DNA of 5,598 bases from Filomicrobium sp. (GTDB lineage: Bacteria; Pseudomonadota; Alphaproteobacteria; Rhizobiales; Hyphomicrobiaceae). The stretch spans positions 1-5,598 of the forward strand of contig JAUWFF010000114.1 in NCBI GenBank assembly GCA_030607105.1, given 5' to 3'. The notes under the pieces were generated by a model, which saw only the letters and a program-made list of their open reading frames with translations, was not told the DNA's origin and searched no databases. Shown here one piece after another: positions 1-5,598 of this stretch. Both the position numbers and the translations under genes were made by a program. Numbering within the stretch: the stretch's first letter is position 1; every line of letters starts with the position of its first letter.

Positions 1-28
1 CGCCTTTTTTGATCTTTGCCAACGCCAT
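1..28 (-). CDS. rplX: 50S ribosomal protein L24, N-terminal fragment (runs off the window)
   Basis: Only the first nine codons are present, reading MALAKIKKG; the gene continues beyond base 1. The lysine-rich AKIKKG opening is the usual start of bacterial L24, an early 50S assembly protein that binds 23S rRNA domain I and lies near the tunnel exit. The ATG at 28-26 starts 2 nt after the rplN stop codon. It is preceded by GGAGG at 43-39, inside the last rplN codons, with a 10-nt spacer, so its translation is probably linked to that of L14. Identity rests on this short peptide plus its fixed position after rplN, the standard spc order. Nothing can be said about the rest of the protein. Confidence 0.88.
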
Positions 29-30
29 AA

Positions 31-399
31 TCAAAGTACCTCCGGCGCCAGAGAAATGATCTTCATATGCTTCTTGGCGCGCAACTCGCGCGTGACCGGA
101 CCAAAGATACGGGTCCCGATCGGCTCACCTTGGGGATTCACCAGAACCGCGGCGTTTCGATCGAATCGGATCAGCGAACCGTCCGGCCGGCGCACACCCT
201 TAGCGGTACGCACAACGACCGCTTTCATCACCTGGCCCTTCTTCACGCGACCGCGCGGGATCGCCTCTTTGACCGACACGACGATGATGTCGCCCACAGT
301 CGCATACTTACGCTTGGAGCCGCCCAACACCTTGATGCACTGCACACGACGGGCGCCCGAGTTATCAGCAACGTCGAGATTCGTCTCCATCTGGATCAT
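31..399 (-). CDS. rplN: 50S ribosomal protein L14
   Basis: The 122-residue product has the normal full length for bacterial L14. It opens with [20 protein letters not shown], and shows the conserved [14 protein letters not shown] and [18 protein letters not shown] stretches followed by FGPVTRELR near the C-terminus. L14 is a 23S rRNA-binding beta-barrel protein at the subunit interface; it contacts the 30S subunit and is the docking site of the silencing factor RsfS. The ATG at 399-397 is chosen over the in-frame Met4 because MIQ is the family start and AAGGAG (413-408) sits 8 nt upstream. In E. coli this is the first gene of the spc operon, and here it follows the largest spacer of the window (99 nt). 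No sequence oddity was seen. Confidence 0.98.
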   Translation of the reverse strand: MIQMETNLDVADNSGARRVQCIKVLGGSKRKYATVGDIIVVSVKEAIPRGRVKKGQVMKAVVVRTAKGVRRPDGSLIRFDRNAAVLVNPQGEPIGTRIFGPVTRELRAKKHMKIISLAPEVL

Positions 400-498
400 C
401 GCTCTCGCTCCTTATCCGGCCGCTCTGAGGACGGCCCGTTGTTTCTAGTCCCATCGCGCTGTTGCGAGCGCACTCGAATACGTTAGCTCAAGCAAGAC
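400..498 (-). promoter_or_regulatory. rpsQ-rplN spacer, likely S10/spc operon boundary
   Basis: This 99-nt non-coding gap is the largest in the block and lies exactly where E. coli separates the S10 and spc operons and carries the spc promoter. What is visible on the minus strand is a strong ribosome site for rplN (AAGGAG, 413-408) and, just upstream, a potential stem of five G-C pairs (436-432 with 422-418) around a 9-nt loop. A weaker CGAG/CTCG stem-loop lies at 476-465. A loose promoter match exists, CTTAAG at 503-498 (overlapping the rpsQ stop codon) and TATTCG at 480-475 with 17 nt between, but it is too poor to call. No U-tract terminator follows rpsQ, so read-through from the S10 genes is plausible. 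Confidence 0.45.
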
Positions 499-738
499 TT
501 AAGCGTTTTGCTGCTCCAGCACCGCCCATCGTTTGTTCTTTGAGATTGGCGCCGTTTCCACGATTTGGACACGGTCACCGTTCTTGCAACGATTGTTTTC
601 ATCATGCGCCTGGTACTTCTTTGACCGGCGCACAACCTTCTTGAACAGCGGGTGCGTGTAACGACGCTCCACCTCGACAACGACGGTCTTGTCGTTTTTG
701 TCCGAGACGACGACGCCTTGCAGGATGCGTTTTGGCAT
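499..738 (-). CDS. rpsQ: 30S ribosomal protein S17
   Basis: The 79-residue product is close to the usual 80-85. It has the family landmarks: [20 protein letters not shown] at residues 6-25, then THPLFKK, a basic [13 protein letters not shown] segment, GDRVQIVE, and the closing [13 protein letters not shown]17 is an OB-fold protein that binds 16S rRNA early in 30S assembly, in the 5' domain near helices 7 and 11. The ATG at 738-736 has AAAGGA (752-747) 8 nt upstream. It follows rpmC across a 40-nt spacer that contains a 7-bp hairpin. It is the last gene of the classical S10 order; the next gene, rplN, is 99 nt away. Confidence 0.98.
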   Translation of the reverse strand: MPKRILQGVVVSDKNDKTVVVEVERRYTHPLFKKVVRRSKKYQAHDENNRCKNGDRVQIVETAPISKNKRWAVLEQQNA

Positions 739-756
739 AAGTCAATTCCTTTACGG

Positions 757-775
757 GCCGGCCAGAAAGGCCAGC
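757..775 (-). other. Hairpin in rpmC-rpsQ spacer
   Basis: On the minus strand GCTGGCC pairs with GGCCGGC around the five-base loop TTTCT. This makes a 7-bp stem with six Watson-Crick pairs and one G-U. It begins 3 nt after the rpmC stop codon and ends 4 nt before the AAAGGA ribosome site of rpsQ. No run of T follows, so it is not an intrinsic terminator. A role in mRNA processing, stability, or uncoupling S17 from L29 translation is only inferred. Confidence 0.5.
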
Positions 776-778
776 TCA

Positions 779-976
779 TCATGAGCCTTGTTTCTGCTTT
801 TCCCTACGGATAGTCATGACGCGCGCGATGGTCCGGCGCACCTCCCGCATCCGCGATGTGTTCTCAAGCTGCCCCGAGGCCTGCTGAAAGCGCAGATTGA
901 ACTGCTCCTTCTTAAGCTTCAAAAGTTCATCGTCGAGCTGGTCGACGGACTTGTCTCTAATTTCGGCGGCGTTCAT
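779..976 (-). CDS. rpmC: 50S ribosomal protein L29
   Basis: The 65-residue product matches the normal L29 size. It has the expected layout of two antiparallel helices: an N-terminal [20 protein letters not shown] segment, the signature [20 protein letters not shown] at residues 22-41, then a basic [19 protein letters not shown] helix. L29 binds 23S rRNA next to L23 at the tunnel exit, near where nascent-chain factors dock. The ATG at 976-974 is the family-typical start. Its ribosome site is modest: AGGA at 990-987, 10 nt upstream, lying inside a three-copy 10-nt repeat. It follows rplP by 45 nt and precedes rpsQ by 40 nt. Confidence 0.98.
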   Translation of the reverse strand: MNAAEIRDKSVDQLDDELLKLKKEQFNLRFQQASGQLENTSRMREVRRTIARVMTIRREKQKQGS

Positions 977-1006
977 CTCTAAACCGTCCTAAACTTCTCT
1001 AAACTT
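977..1006 (-). repeat. Three tandem 10-nt GTTTAG repeats upstream of rpmC
   Basis: Read on the minus strand, the 30 nt directly before the rpmC ATG divide into AAGTTTAGAG (1006-997), AAGTTTAGGA (996-987) and CGGTTTAGAG (986-977). Each shares the core GTTTAG at exact 10-nt spacing. The second unit supplies the only credible ribosome site (AGGA). Because 10 is not a multiple of 3, the three TAG triplets (1001-999, 991-989, 981-979) fall in three different reading frames, so any ribosome reading past rplP would be stopped before rpmC. Whether this is functional or chance duplication is not known. Confidence 0.75.
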
Positions 1007-1021
1007 CCGCGCGCGTCCGCC

Positions 1022-1432
1022 TTAGCTAATACGCGTTATAATCCGTGTCTTGATCGGCAGCTTCTGCGCGCCAAGCTCAAGAGCCTCGCGAGCCAATCCA
1101 TCGGGCACACCGTCAAGCTCGAACATGATGCGTCCAGGCTTGACCCGCGCCGTCCAGCGGTCGATCGAGCCCTTGCCCGAACCCATGCGCACCTCCGCCG
1201 GCTTTGCCGTCACCGGCAGGTCCGGGAAAATGCGGATCCAGACACGGCCGGCGCGTTTCATATGGCGCGTGATCGCACGACGAGCCGCTTCGATCTGGCG
1301 CGCCGTAATGCGCTCCGGTTCAACGGCTTTCAAACCGTGCGAGCCGAAGTTGAGCGATGTTCCGCCCTTGGCCACGCCCTTGATGCGGCCTTTGAACTGT
1401 TTGCGAAACTTGGTTCGCTTTGGCTGCTTCAT
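1022..1432 (-). CDS. rplP: 50S ribosomal protein L16
   Basis: The 136-residue product is full length. It shows [17 protein letters not shown] at the N-terminus, [20 protein letters not shown] at residues 40-59, WIRIFPD at 65-71, RMGSGKG at 82-88 and [16 protein letters not shown] near the end. L16 is a late 50S assembly protein that contacts the A-site tRNA elbow and 23S rRNA helices near the peptidyl-transferase centre. Arg82 aligns with E. coli Arg81, the residue hydroxylated by YcfD/RoxA. Residue 2 is Lys where MLQPKRTK is usual. The ATG at 1432-1430 is served by GAGGA at 1445-1441 (8-nt spacer); an AAAGG touching the ATG is too close to act. It follows rpsC across 63 nt containing a hairpin. 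Confidence 0.98.
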   Translation of the reverse strand: MKQPKRTKFRKQFKGRIKGVAKGGTSLNFGSHGLKAVEPERITARQIEAARRAITRHMKRAGRVWIRIFPDLPVTAKPAEVRMGSGKGSIDRWTARVKPGRIMFELDGVPDGLAREALELGAQKLPIKTRIITRIS

Positions 1433-1457
1433 CCTTTAGATCCTCACGATCTTCGAA

Positions 1458-1489
1458 CTCCGGCCTCGCCTCCTGAGGCGCCACCGGAA
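1458..1489 (-). other. Imperfect hairpin in rpsC-rplP spacer
   Basis: On the minus strand an inner stem CGCCT/AGGCG (1480-1476 with 1471-1467) closes a CAGG tetraloop. A 3x3 internal loop separates it from an outer stem of CCGG/CCGG (1487-1484 with 1463-1460), extended by a T-A and a T-G pair to 1489/1458. It ends 12 nt before the GAGGA ribosome site of rplP. No T-run follows, so it is not a terminator. Any regulatory or processing role is inferred. Confidence 0.45.
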
Positions 1490-1495
1490 ACGTCA

Positions 1496-2224
1496 TTATC
1501 TCTCGCGCGGTGCATCGCTCTGCCCACCACGATCACGGCGCGGACGACCGCTGTCGCCACCTTCAAAGGCCCGTTTCTCGGAAGCCATCGGGTCGTGTTC
1601 TATTATCTCGCCCTTGTAGACCCAGACCTTGATGCCGATGATGCCGTAAGCCGTTTTCGCTTCCGCACGGCCGAAGTCGATGTCGGCTCTCAACGTATGA
1701 AGTGGCACACGGCCTTCGCGGTACCACTCGGTCCGCGCGATTTCCGCACCGCCAAGCCGGCCCGCGACATTGATGCGGATACCCTGGGCACCAGCACGCA
1801 GCGCCGACTGCACCGACCGTTTCATGGCGCGTCGGAACGCGACACGGCGCTCAAGCTGCTGGGCGATGTTTTCCGCAATAAGCGTCGCATCGATGTCCGG
1901 CTTGCGGATTTCGAGGACATTGAGATGCACCTCGCTATCCGTCAGCCTCGACAACTCACCGCGCAGCTTGTCGATATCCGCGCCCTTCTTGCCGATCAGC
2001 ACGCCGGGACGACCCGTATGCACGGTCACCCGGCATTTCTTGTGCGGGCGCTCAATTACCACCTTCGAGATGCTCGCGGGACGCTGCATCTTCATGATGT
2101 GCTTGCGGATCGCCAGATCCTCATGCAGCAGCTGTCCGTACTCACCGGCCCGTGCGAACCAGCGGCTGTCCCAGGTACGGTTGATGCCGACGCGTAGGCC
2201 GACCGGATTGACTTTATGACCCAT
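1496..2224 (-). CDS. rpsC: 30S ribosomal protein S3
   Basis: Starting from the ATG at 2224-2222 the product has 242 residues and opens [26 protein letters not shown]-binding domain carries GKKG at residues 78-81. The C-terminal domain includes [31 protein letters not shown] and LRADIDFG. Arg131, Arg132 and Lys135 match the E. coli S3 residues implicated in mRNA helicase activity at the entry tunnel. The tail after about residue 210 is Arg/Gly/Asp-rich and probably disordered, as in other alphaproteobacteria. A GTG one codon upstream is in frame, but the ATG matches the family start and has the better distance (7 nt) from AAGGAGG at 2238-2232. The ATG overlaps the rplV stop by one base, implying translational coupling. 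Confidence 0.98.
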   Translation of the reverse strand: MGHKVNPVGLRVGINRTWDSRWFARAGEYGQLLHEDLAIRKHIMKMQRPASISKVVIERPHKKCRVTVHTGRPGVLIGKKGADIDKLRGELSRLTDSEVHLNVLEIRKPDIDATLIAENIAQQLERRVAFRRAMKRSVQSALRAGAQGIRINVAGRLGGAEIARTEWYREGRVPLHTLRADIDFGRAEAKTAYGIIGIKVWVYKGEIIEHDPMASEKRAFEGGDSGRPRRDRGGQSDAPRER

Positions 2225-2715
2225 CACTCGGCCTCCTTCGCTTCGGCAGCAGATTCCTCCGCCGCGGCAGGTTTGGCCAGCTGACGTTTGGCCTTCTTCA
2301 CTCTTCCGCCGTTGGCGCGCTTGCGCACATTTTCAAGTTCGCCTTCCTCGACCTCACGAACCACCACCGTGATCTGCGAAAACGGTTTCATCACCATCGA
2401 TGAACGCCCGCGGCCACGAGCGTGGAAGCGCTTCATGACAAGATTCTTGCCGACGTAGGCTTCCGAAACCACCAGCTGATCGATGCTTAGCTGATGGTTG
2501 TTTTCCGCGTTCGCCACCGCGCTCATCAGACACTTGCGCACGTCCCCTGAGATCCGCTTGAGCGAGAACTCAAGATCGGCGAGCGCCTGCTCGACGGGTT
2601 TGCCCCGGATGAGGCCCGCCACCAGGTCCAGCTTTTGCGGCGACACACGCAAATTGCGTGCAACGGCCTTCGCCTCGTTCTCAGGGAGGACGCGCCCTCG
2701 GCTGCTCTTGCCCAT
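2224..2715 (-). CDS. rplV: 50S ribosomal protein L22 with C-terminal extension
   Basis: The product has 163 residues; E. coli L22 has 110. The conserved core runs from [20 protein letters not shown] (about residues 13-32) through [22 protein letters not shown] and [22 protein letters not shown] to the tunnel beta-hairpin and [13 protein letters not shown]22 binds several 23S rRNA domains and its hairpin narrows the exit tunnel beside L4, a site of macrolide-resistance mutations. After about residue 125 there is a basic then Ala/Glu-rich tail ([15 protein letters not shown]...), probably disordered. The last codons of that tail, Lys-Glu, contain the AAGGAGG ribosome site of rpsC. Its own start (ATG 2715-2713) overlaps the rpsS stop and has no good ribosome site, so it probably relies on coupling. 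Confidence 0.98.
   Translation of the reverse strand: MGKSSRGRVLPENEAKAVARNLRVSPQKLDLVAGLIRGKPVEQALADLEFSLKRISGDVRKCLMSAVANAENNHQLSIDQLVVSEAYVGKNLVMKRFHARGRGRSSMVMKPFSQITVVVREVEEGELENVRKRANGGRVKKAKRQLAKPAAAEESAAEAKEAE
2232..2238 (-). promoter_or_regulatory. Ribosome binding site deciding the rpsC start
   Basis: AAGGAGG is read on the minus strand, inside the last codons of rplV. It is 7 nt from the ATG at 2224 but only 4 nt from the in-frame GTG at 2227, so it favours the ATG and the standard [10 protein letters not shown]-terminus. Confidence 0.85.
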
Positions 2716-2990
2716 CAGCGTCTCGCTTTCTTATCGCCGCCGTGGCCGGTATAGTTGCGCGTCGGCGAGAACTCACCGAACTTGTGCCCGATCATGTCCT
2801 CGGTCACGCTCACGGGGATATGCTTTTTGCCGTTGTAAACGCCAAACGTCAGCCCCACGAACTGAGGCAGGATCGTCGAGCGCCGGCTCCAGATCTTGAT
2901 GATCTCGTTGCGTCCCGAAGCGCGCACTTTCTCGGCCTTCTTGAGAAGGAAACCATCGACAAACGGCCCCTTCCAGACTGAACGTGCCAC
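2715..2990 (-). CDS. rpsS: 30S ribosomal protein S19 (GTG start)
   Basis: The 91-residue product has the normal S19 length and sequence: [20 protein letters not shown] at the start, [20 protein letters not shown] in the centre (residues 31-50), then [25 protein letters not shown] and a basic KKARR end. S19 sits in the 30S head with S13, close to the A-site finger, and binds the 3' domain of 16S rRNA. The start is a GTG at 2990-2988, with AAGGAG (3004-2999) 8 nt upstream. An ATG at 2995-2993 is out of frame and only 3 nt from that site, so it is not used. The TGA stop overlaps the rplV ATG by one base. Confidence 0.97.
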   Translation of the reverse strand: MARSVWKGPFVDGFLLKKAEKVRASGRNEIIKIWSRRSTILPQFVGLTFGVYNGKKHIPVSVTEDMIGHKFGEFSPTRNYTGHGGDKKARR

Positions 2991-2998
2991 GACATTAT

Positions 2999-3004
2999 CT
3001 CCTT
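2999..3004 (-). promoter_or_regulatory. Ribosome binding site deciding the rpsS GTG start
   Basis: AAGGAG is read on the minus strand in the 37-nt rplB-rpsS spacer. The distance to GTG 2990 is 8 nt, which is ideal. The distance to the out-of-frame ATG at 2995 is 3 nt, too short. This supports a GTG start for S19. Confidence 0.85.
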
Positions 3005-3027
3005 AACGATCGTGCGGTTGCCCGCAC

Positions 3028-3852
3028 TTACTTCTTCTTCAAATGACGACTGCGAACGATAAACTTGTCCGTCGTCTTGTTCTTGCGGGTTCTGGCACCC
3101 TTCGTCGGTTTGCCCCACGGCGTCGCCCAATGCTTGCCGCCGTTGGTGCGACCGCCGTTCGGATGGTCGATGGGATTCATTGCGATACCGCGAACCGTCG
3201 GGCGGGTTCCTTTCCAGCGCGTACGCCCGGCCTTGGAGTCAACCGTGTTACCGTGGTCCGGATTGGACACCGCTCCCACGCTGGCCATGCAGTCAGCCCG
3301 CACGCGCCGCGTTTCACCGGAGTTGAGCTTCAAAATTGCCCAGCCCGCGTCACGCCCGACAAGCTGCACGAAGGCTCCTGCGGATCGTGCGATCTGTCCG
3401 CCTTTTCCTGGCTTCATCTCGACATTGTAGATGATCGTTCCGATCGGCATGCTCGACAACGGCATGGCATTGCCAGGCTTCACGTCGACCTTTTCACCTG
3501 CGATGATCGTATCGCCAGAGCTCAGCCGCTGCGGCGCCAGGATGTAGCTCAGTTCACCATCATCATACTTGATGAGAGCGATGTACGCGGTGCGATTGGG
3601 ATCGTACTCGATCCGCTCAACCTTGCCTGCAACGTCGAACTTGCGGCGCTTGAAGTCAATAAGACGGTAGGTCTGCTTATGACCGCCACCGATGTGCCGC
3701 GTAGTTATACGACCGCGCCCGTTACGCCCGCCGGTTTTCGACTTGCCCTCGGTCAGCATTTTGACCGGGCCGCCTCTCCAAAGTCCCTTGCGATCTATAA
3801 TCACCAGCTGGCGCAGGCCCGGCGACGTCGGTCGATATGTCTTAAGTGCCAT
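3028..3852 (-). CDS. rplB: 50S ribosomal protein L2
   Basis: The 274-residue product is about the usual length (273 in E. coli). It has the N-terminal [20 protein letters not shown] segment, [19 protein letters not shown], the SH3-like [20 protein letters not shown] segment, [12 protein letters not shown] and a basic C-terminus. L2 is a primary 23S rRNA binder needed for subunit joining and peptidyl transfer. Asp229-His230 match E. coli Asp228-His229 (numbered without Met), residues linked to activity. The loop after them is unusual: [13 protein letters not shown] replaces the E. coli [15 protein letters not shown] and is two residues shorter. The ATG at 3852-3850 has AAGGAGG (3868-3862) 9 nt upstream, part of which is the rplW stop codon, so L2 is probably coupled to L23. 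Confidence 0.98.
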   Translation of the reverse strand: MALKTYRPTSPGLRQLVIIDRKGLWRGGPVKMLTEGKSKTGGRNGRGRITTRHIGGGHKQTYRLIDFKRRKFDVAGKVERIEYDPNRTAYIALIKYDDGELSYILAPQRLSSGDTIIAGEKVDVKPGNAMPLSSMPIGTIIYNVEMKPGKGGQIARSAGAFVQLVGRDAGWAILKLNSGETRRVRADCMASVGAVSNPDHGNTVDSKAGRTRWKGTRPTVRGIAMNPIDHPNGGRTNGGKHWATPWGKPTKGARTRKNKTTDKFIVRSRHLKKK

Positions 3853-3866
3853 TTGACCTCGCCTCC

Positions 3867-4160
3867 TTACAGTCCGGTCGTGACGTCGATCGCCTGCCCG
3901 TCTTCGAGCGTGACGATGGCTTTCTTTACGCTGCTTTGAACACCACCGCGCCCCCGGAACATCTTCTTCTTGCCCTTGCGGACAAACGTGTTCACAGCCT
4001 TCACCTTGACGTCAAAAAGCGCCTCGACGGCGTTCTTGATGTCAGGCTTTGTTGCCGTACTGGCAACGTTGAAGACAACCTGGTTGGCTTCCGAGAGCAA
4101 CGTCGCTTTCTCGGTAATCACCGGCGAGCGAATAATGTCGTAGGCTTTGAGCTTCTGCAT
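3867..4160 (-). CDS. rplW: 50S ribosomal protein L23
   Basis: The 97-residue product is typical of L23. It has [18 protein letters not shown] at residues 7-24, a central [20 protein letters not shown] with [11 protein letters not shown], then the basic [13 protein letters not shown] loop and a short acidic end. L23 lies at the tunnel mouth and is the docking site for trigger factor and SRP; Glu17 in ITEKAT aligns with E. coli Glu18, which is important for trigger-factor binding. The ATG at 4160-4158 lies 3 nt after the rplD stop. AAAGGGG (4174-4168), within the rplD end, is 7 nt upstream. An ATG overlapping the rplD stop (4164-4162) is out of frame. Confidence 0.98.
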   Translation of the reverse strand: MQKLKAYDIIRSPVITEKATLLSEANQVVFNVASTATKPDIKNAVEALFDVKVKAVNTFVRKGKKKMFRGRGGVQSSVKKAIVTLEDGQAIDVTTGL

Positions 4161-4163
4161 GCA

Positions 4164-4811
4164 TTAGCCCCTTTCACCGGTTTTCTCAGCCGCCGCGAAG
4201 CGCTGATCGAGGGCTTCCAGAGCCGCCTTCGTCAGCACCAGCTTCTTGCGGCGCAGAATGTCGTAGACGTTAATGCCCTGCACGGGCAGCACGTCGACGT
4301 TTGGAATATTGCGGGCCGCGCGAACGAAAGCGGCATCAAGCAACGCACCGTCGACAATCAGTGCGTTCTCCAAGGAGAGCTTGCTGAAGCGCTCCCGCAA
4401 AGCCGCAGTCTTGCCGTCTCCGGAGCCCGCCTTTTCAATAACGACAATCTCGCCGGCTTTGGCCTTCGCCGACAGCGCGTGCCGCAGGGCCAATGCCCGC
4501 ACCTTCTTCGGCATACCGATCGCATGGCTGCGCGGCTTGGGACCTAACGCCTTGCCGCCACCACGCCACTGCGGCACGGATTTGTCGCCGTGACGAGCGC
4601 CGCCGGTGCCCTTCTGCTTGTAGACCTTTTTGCCCGTGACCGTGACTTCGGAGCGGTCCTGCGAATGATGCGTTCCCGCCATTCGCTTCAAGGTCTGATA
4701 GCGCACCATCCGGTGGATCAGGTCCTTGCGCGGCTCCAGTCCAAACACGTGATCGGCCAGTTCGACACTCCCCGCGGAGCCGGCATCGAGCGTTGTGACG
4801 TCAACTTTCAT
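4164..4811 (-). CDS. rplD: 50S ribosomal protein L4
   Basis: From the ATG at 4811-4809 the product has 215 residues and opens [18 protein letters not shown]. The characteristic long loop that reaches the exit tunnel is at about residues 60-95, with [11 protein letters not shown] at 66-75, [15 protein letters not shown] at 80-94 and then [16 protein letters not shown]. The C-terminal Rossmann-like part includes LENALIVDG and [18 protein letters not shown]4 binds 23S rRNA domain I, lines the tunnel with L22, and in E. coli represses its own S10 operon; the target leader would lie upstream of this window. A GTG one codon earlier is in frame but only 5 nt from GAGGAG (4825-4820), while the ATG is 8 nt away. 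The rplC stop TGA overlaps the ATG by one base. Confidence 0.98.
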   Translation of the reverse strand: MKVDVTTLDAGSAGSVELADHVFGLEPRKDLIHRMVRYQTLKRMAGTHHSQDRSEVTVTGKKVYKQKGTGGARHGDKSVPQWRGGGKALGPKPRSHAIGMPKKVRALALRHALSAKAKAGEIVVIEKAGSGDGKTAALRERFSKLSLENALIVDGALLDAAFVRAARNIPNVDVLPVQGINVYDILRRKKLVLTKAALEALDQRFAAAEKTGERG

Positions 4812-5536
4812 CACTGCTGCTCCTCTTGACCGGCGGCTTCAACGACTTCCGCACCACCATCGCGTGGTTTGAACGCGCCCGGCTTTGGCGCCGCGTCTGG
4901 AAGCTTGCGCTTCACGGCATCACGTACCAGCACCCAGCCGCCTTTGTGGCCTGGCACCGCGCCGCGCACCATGACAAGCCCGCGCTCCGTATCGGTCTTC
5001 ACCACGACCAAGTTCTGCGTCGTGACCCGCTCGGAGCCCATATGACCGGCCATCTTTTTACCCTTGAACACCTTGCCCGGATCCTGTCGCTGCCCGGTCG
5101 AACCGTGGCTGCGGTGGGAGACCGAGACACCGTGTGAAGCTCTAAGACCGCCGAAGTTCCATCGCTTCATGGCGCCCTGAAAGCCTTTGCCGATCGACGT
5201 GCCGGTAATGTCCACGAACTGCCCCGGGACGAAGTGGTCAGCAGTAATCTCCGCGCCCACCTCAATGAGGTTGTCCGGGCTCACGCGGAACTCGGCAAGC
5301 TTGCGCTTAGCTTCGACTTTGGCGACGGCGAAGTTGCCGCGCTCAGGGGCGGCGACGCGCGAAGGGCGACGCGTCCCTGCACCGAGCTGCAGCGCGGTAT
5401 AGCCGTTCTTTTCGTCGGTGCGCTGTGCGAGCACCTGGCAGTTTTCCAGCCGCAGCACCGTCACAGGCACATGTTCGCCTGCGTCGGTAAAAATGCGGGT
5501 CATGCCCACCTTCTGGGCGATCACTCCGGAACGCAT
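4811..5536 (-). CDS. rplC: 50S ribosomal protein L3
   Basis: The 241-residue product is longer than the 209 of E. coli because of an extra C-terminal tail after about residue 212. The family regions are clear: [20 protein letters not shown] at 1-20, [20 protein letters not shown] at 108-127, [20 protein letters not shown] at 134-153 and [14 protein letters not shown] to 167. Gln151 in GQRQDPG aligns with E. coli Gln150, which PrmB methylates. L3 binds near the 3' end of 23S rRNA early in assembly, and a central loop reaches the peptidyl-transferase centre. The tail ([15 protein letters not shown]) is acidic and Gln-rich, and its codons carry the rplD ribosome site. The ATG at 5536-5534 has AAGGA (5549-5545) 8 nt upstream; another ATG at 5544-5542 is out of frame. 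Confidence 0.98.
   Translation of the reverse strand: MRSGVIAQKVGMTRIFTDAGEHVPVTVLRLENCQVLAQRTDEKNGYTALQLGAGTRRPSRVAAPERGNFAVAKVEAKRKLAEFRVSPDNLIEVGAEITADHFVPGQFVDITGTSIGKGFQGAMKRWNFGGLRASHGVSVSHRSHGSTGQRQDPGKVFKGKKMAGHMGSERVTTQNLVVVKTDTERGLVMVRGAVPGHKGGWVLVRDAVKRKLPDAAPKPGAFKPRDGGAEVVEAAGQEEQQ
4820..4825 (-). promoter_or_regulatory. Ribosome binding site deciding the rplD start
   Basis: GAGGAG is read on the minus strand within the last codons of rplC. It is 8 nt from the ATG at 4811 and 5 nt from the in-frame GTG at 4814, so the ATG, giving [10 protein letters not shown], is preferred. Confidence 0.8.
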
Positions 5537-5598
5537 TGGAGCATTCCTTCCTTTTCCTTAATCCCTGTCCGCCGCTTTAAACCGAAGCTTCAGCGCGT
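5537..5598 (-). other. Spacer upstream of rplC (rpsJ side)
   Basis: This 62-nt edge region contains the rplC ribosome site (AAGGA, 5549-5545), preceded by a purine-rich run. All three minus-strand frames contain a stop codon. None of the short peptides before those stops resembles the end of S10, although rpsJ is the expected upstream gene. The 8-base palindrome GAAGCTTC lies near the edge. No promoter can be called. Confidence 0.5.

Noticed and set aside
462..478. Stem-loop after rpsQ as an intrinsic terminator
   Set aside because: It has only four continuous pairs and no T-tract on the minus strand downstream.
1433..1437. AAAGG directly touching the rplP ATG as its ribosome site
   Set aside because: There is no spacing to the start codon; GAGGA at 1445-1441 has a proper 8-nt spacer.
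1262..2197. 311-codon plus-strand open frame antisense to rpsC and rplP
   Set aside because: It lies wholly opposite proven ribosomal-protein genes, the translation has no recognisable family or domain, and open antisense frames are common in GC-rich coding DNA.
2225..2227. GTG as start of rpsC, adding one Met
   Set aside because: It is only 4 nt from AAGGAGG, and the family begins MGHKVNPVG, which fits the next codon (ATG 2224).
2849..3130. 93-codon minus-strand frame crossing the rplB-rpsS junction
   Set aside because: It overlaps L2 and S19 in another frame; its internal ATG at 2995 is the decoy next to the rpsS GTG and gives no known protein.
3043..3939. 298-codon plus-strand open frame antisense to rplB, reaching into rplW
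   Set aside because: A shadow of L2 codon bias; no ribosome site or family resemblance, and the opposite strand holds clear L2 and L23.
3846..4547. 233-codon plus-strand open frame antisense to rplW and rplD
   Set aside because: It covers two certain genes on the other strand and has no protein-family signature.
5579..5598. End of rpsJ (S10) at the right edge
   Set aside because: None of the three minus-strand frames gives an S10-like C-terminus before its stop, so no partial gene is called despite the expected position.

Overview
The window is one uninterrupted block of ribosomal-protein genes, all on the minus strand. It is the S10 gene cluster running into the start of the spc cluster. 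In transcription order (high to low coordinate) the genes are rplC (L3), rplD (L4), rplW (L23), rplB (L2), rpsS (S19), rplV (L22), rpsC (S3), rplP (L16), rpmC (L29), rpsQ (S17), rplN (L14) and the first nine codons of rplX (L24), which leaves the window at base 1. This is the textbook bacterial order with no insertion, loss or rearrangement.

The proteins point to an alphaproteobacterium, most likely Rhizobiales (Hyphomicrobiales) or a relative. The reasons are the moderately high GC content, the L4 and L16 sequence style, L3 and L22 with acidic or alanine-rich C-terminal extensions, and an S3 with an Arg/Gly-rich tail. The genus cannot be named from this sequence alone.

Layout: bases 5537-5598 are the leader or spacer ahead of rplC; rpsJ (S10) is expected just upstream but is not recognisable here. 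rplC/rplD, rpsS/rplV and rplV/rpsC each join by a one-base TGATG stop/start overlap. rplD/rplW are 3 nt apart and rplW/rplB 13-14 nt apart. Longer spacers follow: rplB-rpsS 37 nt, rpsC-rplP 63 nt, rplP-rpmC 45 nt, rpmC-rpsQ 40 nt and rpsQ-rplN 99 nt. The 99-nt gap lies where E. coli has the S10/spc operon boundary and the spc promoter.

The products are all structural parts of the ribosome. L2, L3, L4, L14, L16, L22, L23, L24 and L29 belong to the 50S subunit; S3, S17 and S19 belong to the 30S subunit. L4 and L22 line the exit tunnel, L23 and L29 sit at its mouth, L2, L3 and L16 lie near the peptidyl-transferase/A-site region, and S3 forms part of the mRNA entry.

I found no previously undescribed system. 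The points worth a second look are local: a shortened, His-lacking loop in L2; a three-copy 10-nt repeat immediately ahead of rpmC; three spacer hairpins; start-codon decisions (GTG for S19, inner ATG for S3 and L4); and the extended L22 tail. No stretch over 300 bases lacks a gene. No RNA gene, mobile element, CRISPR array or convincing terminator was seen.
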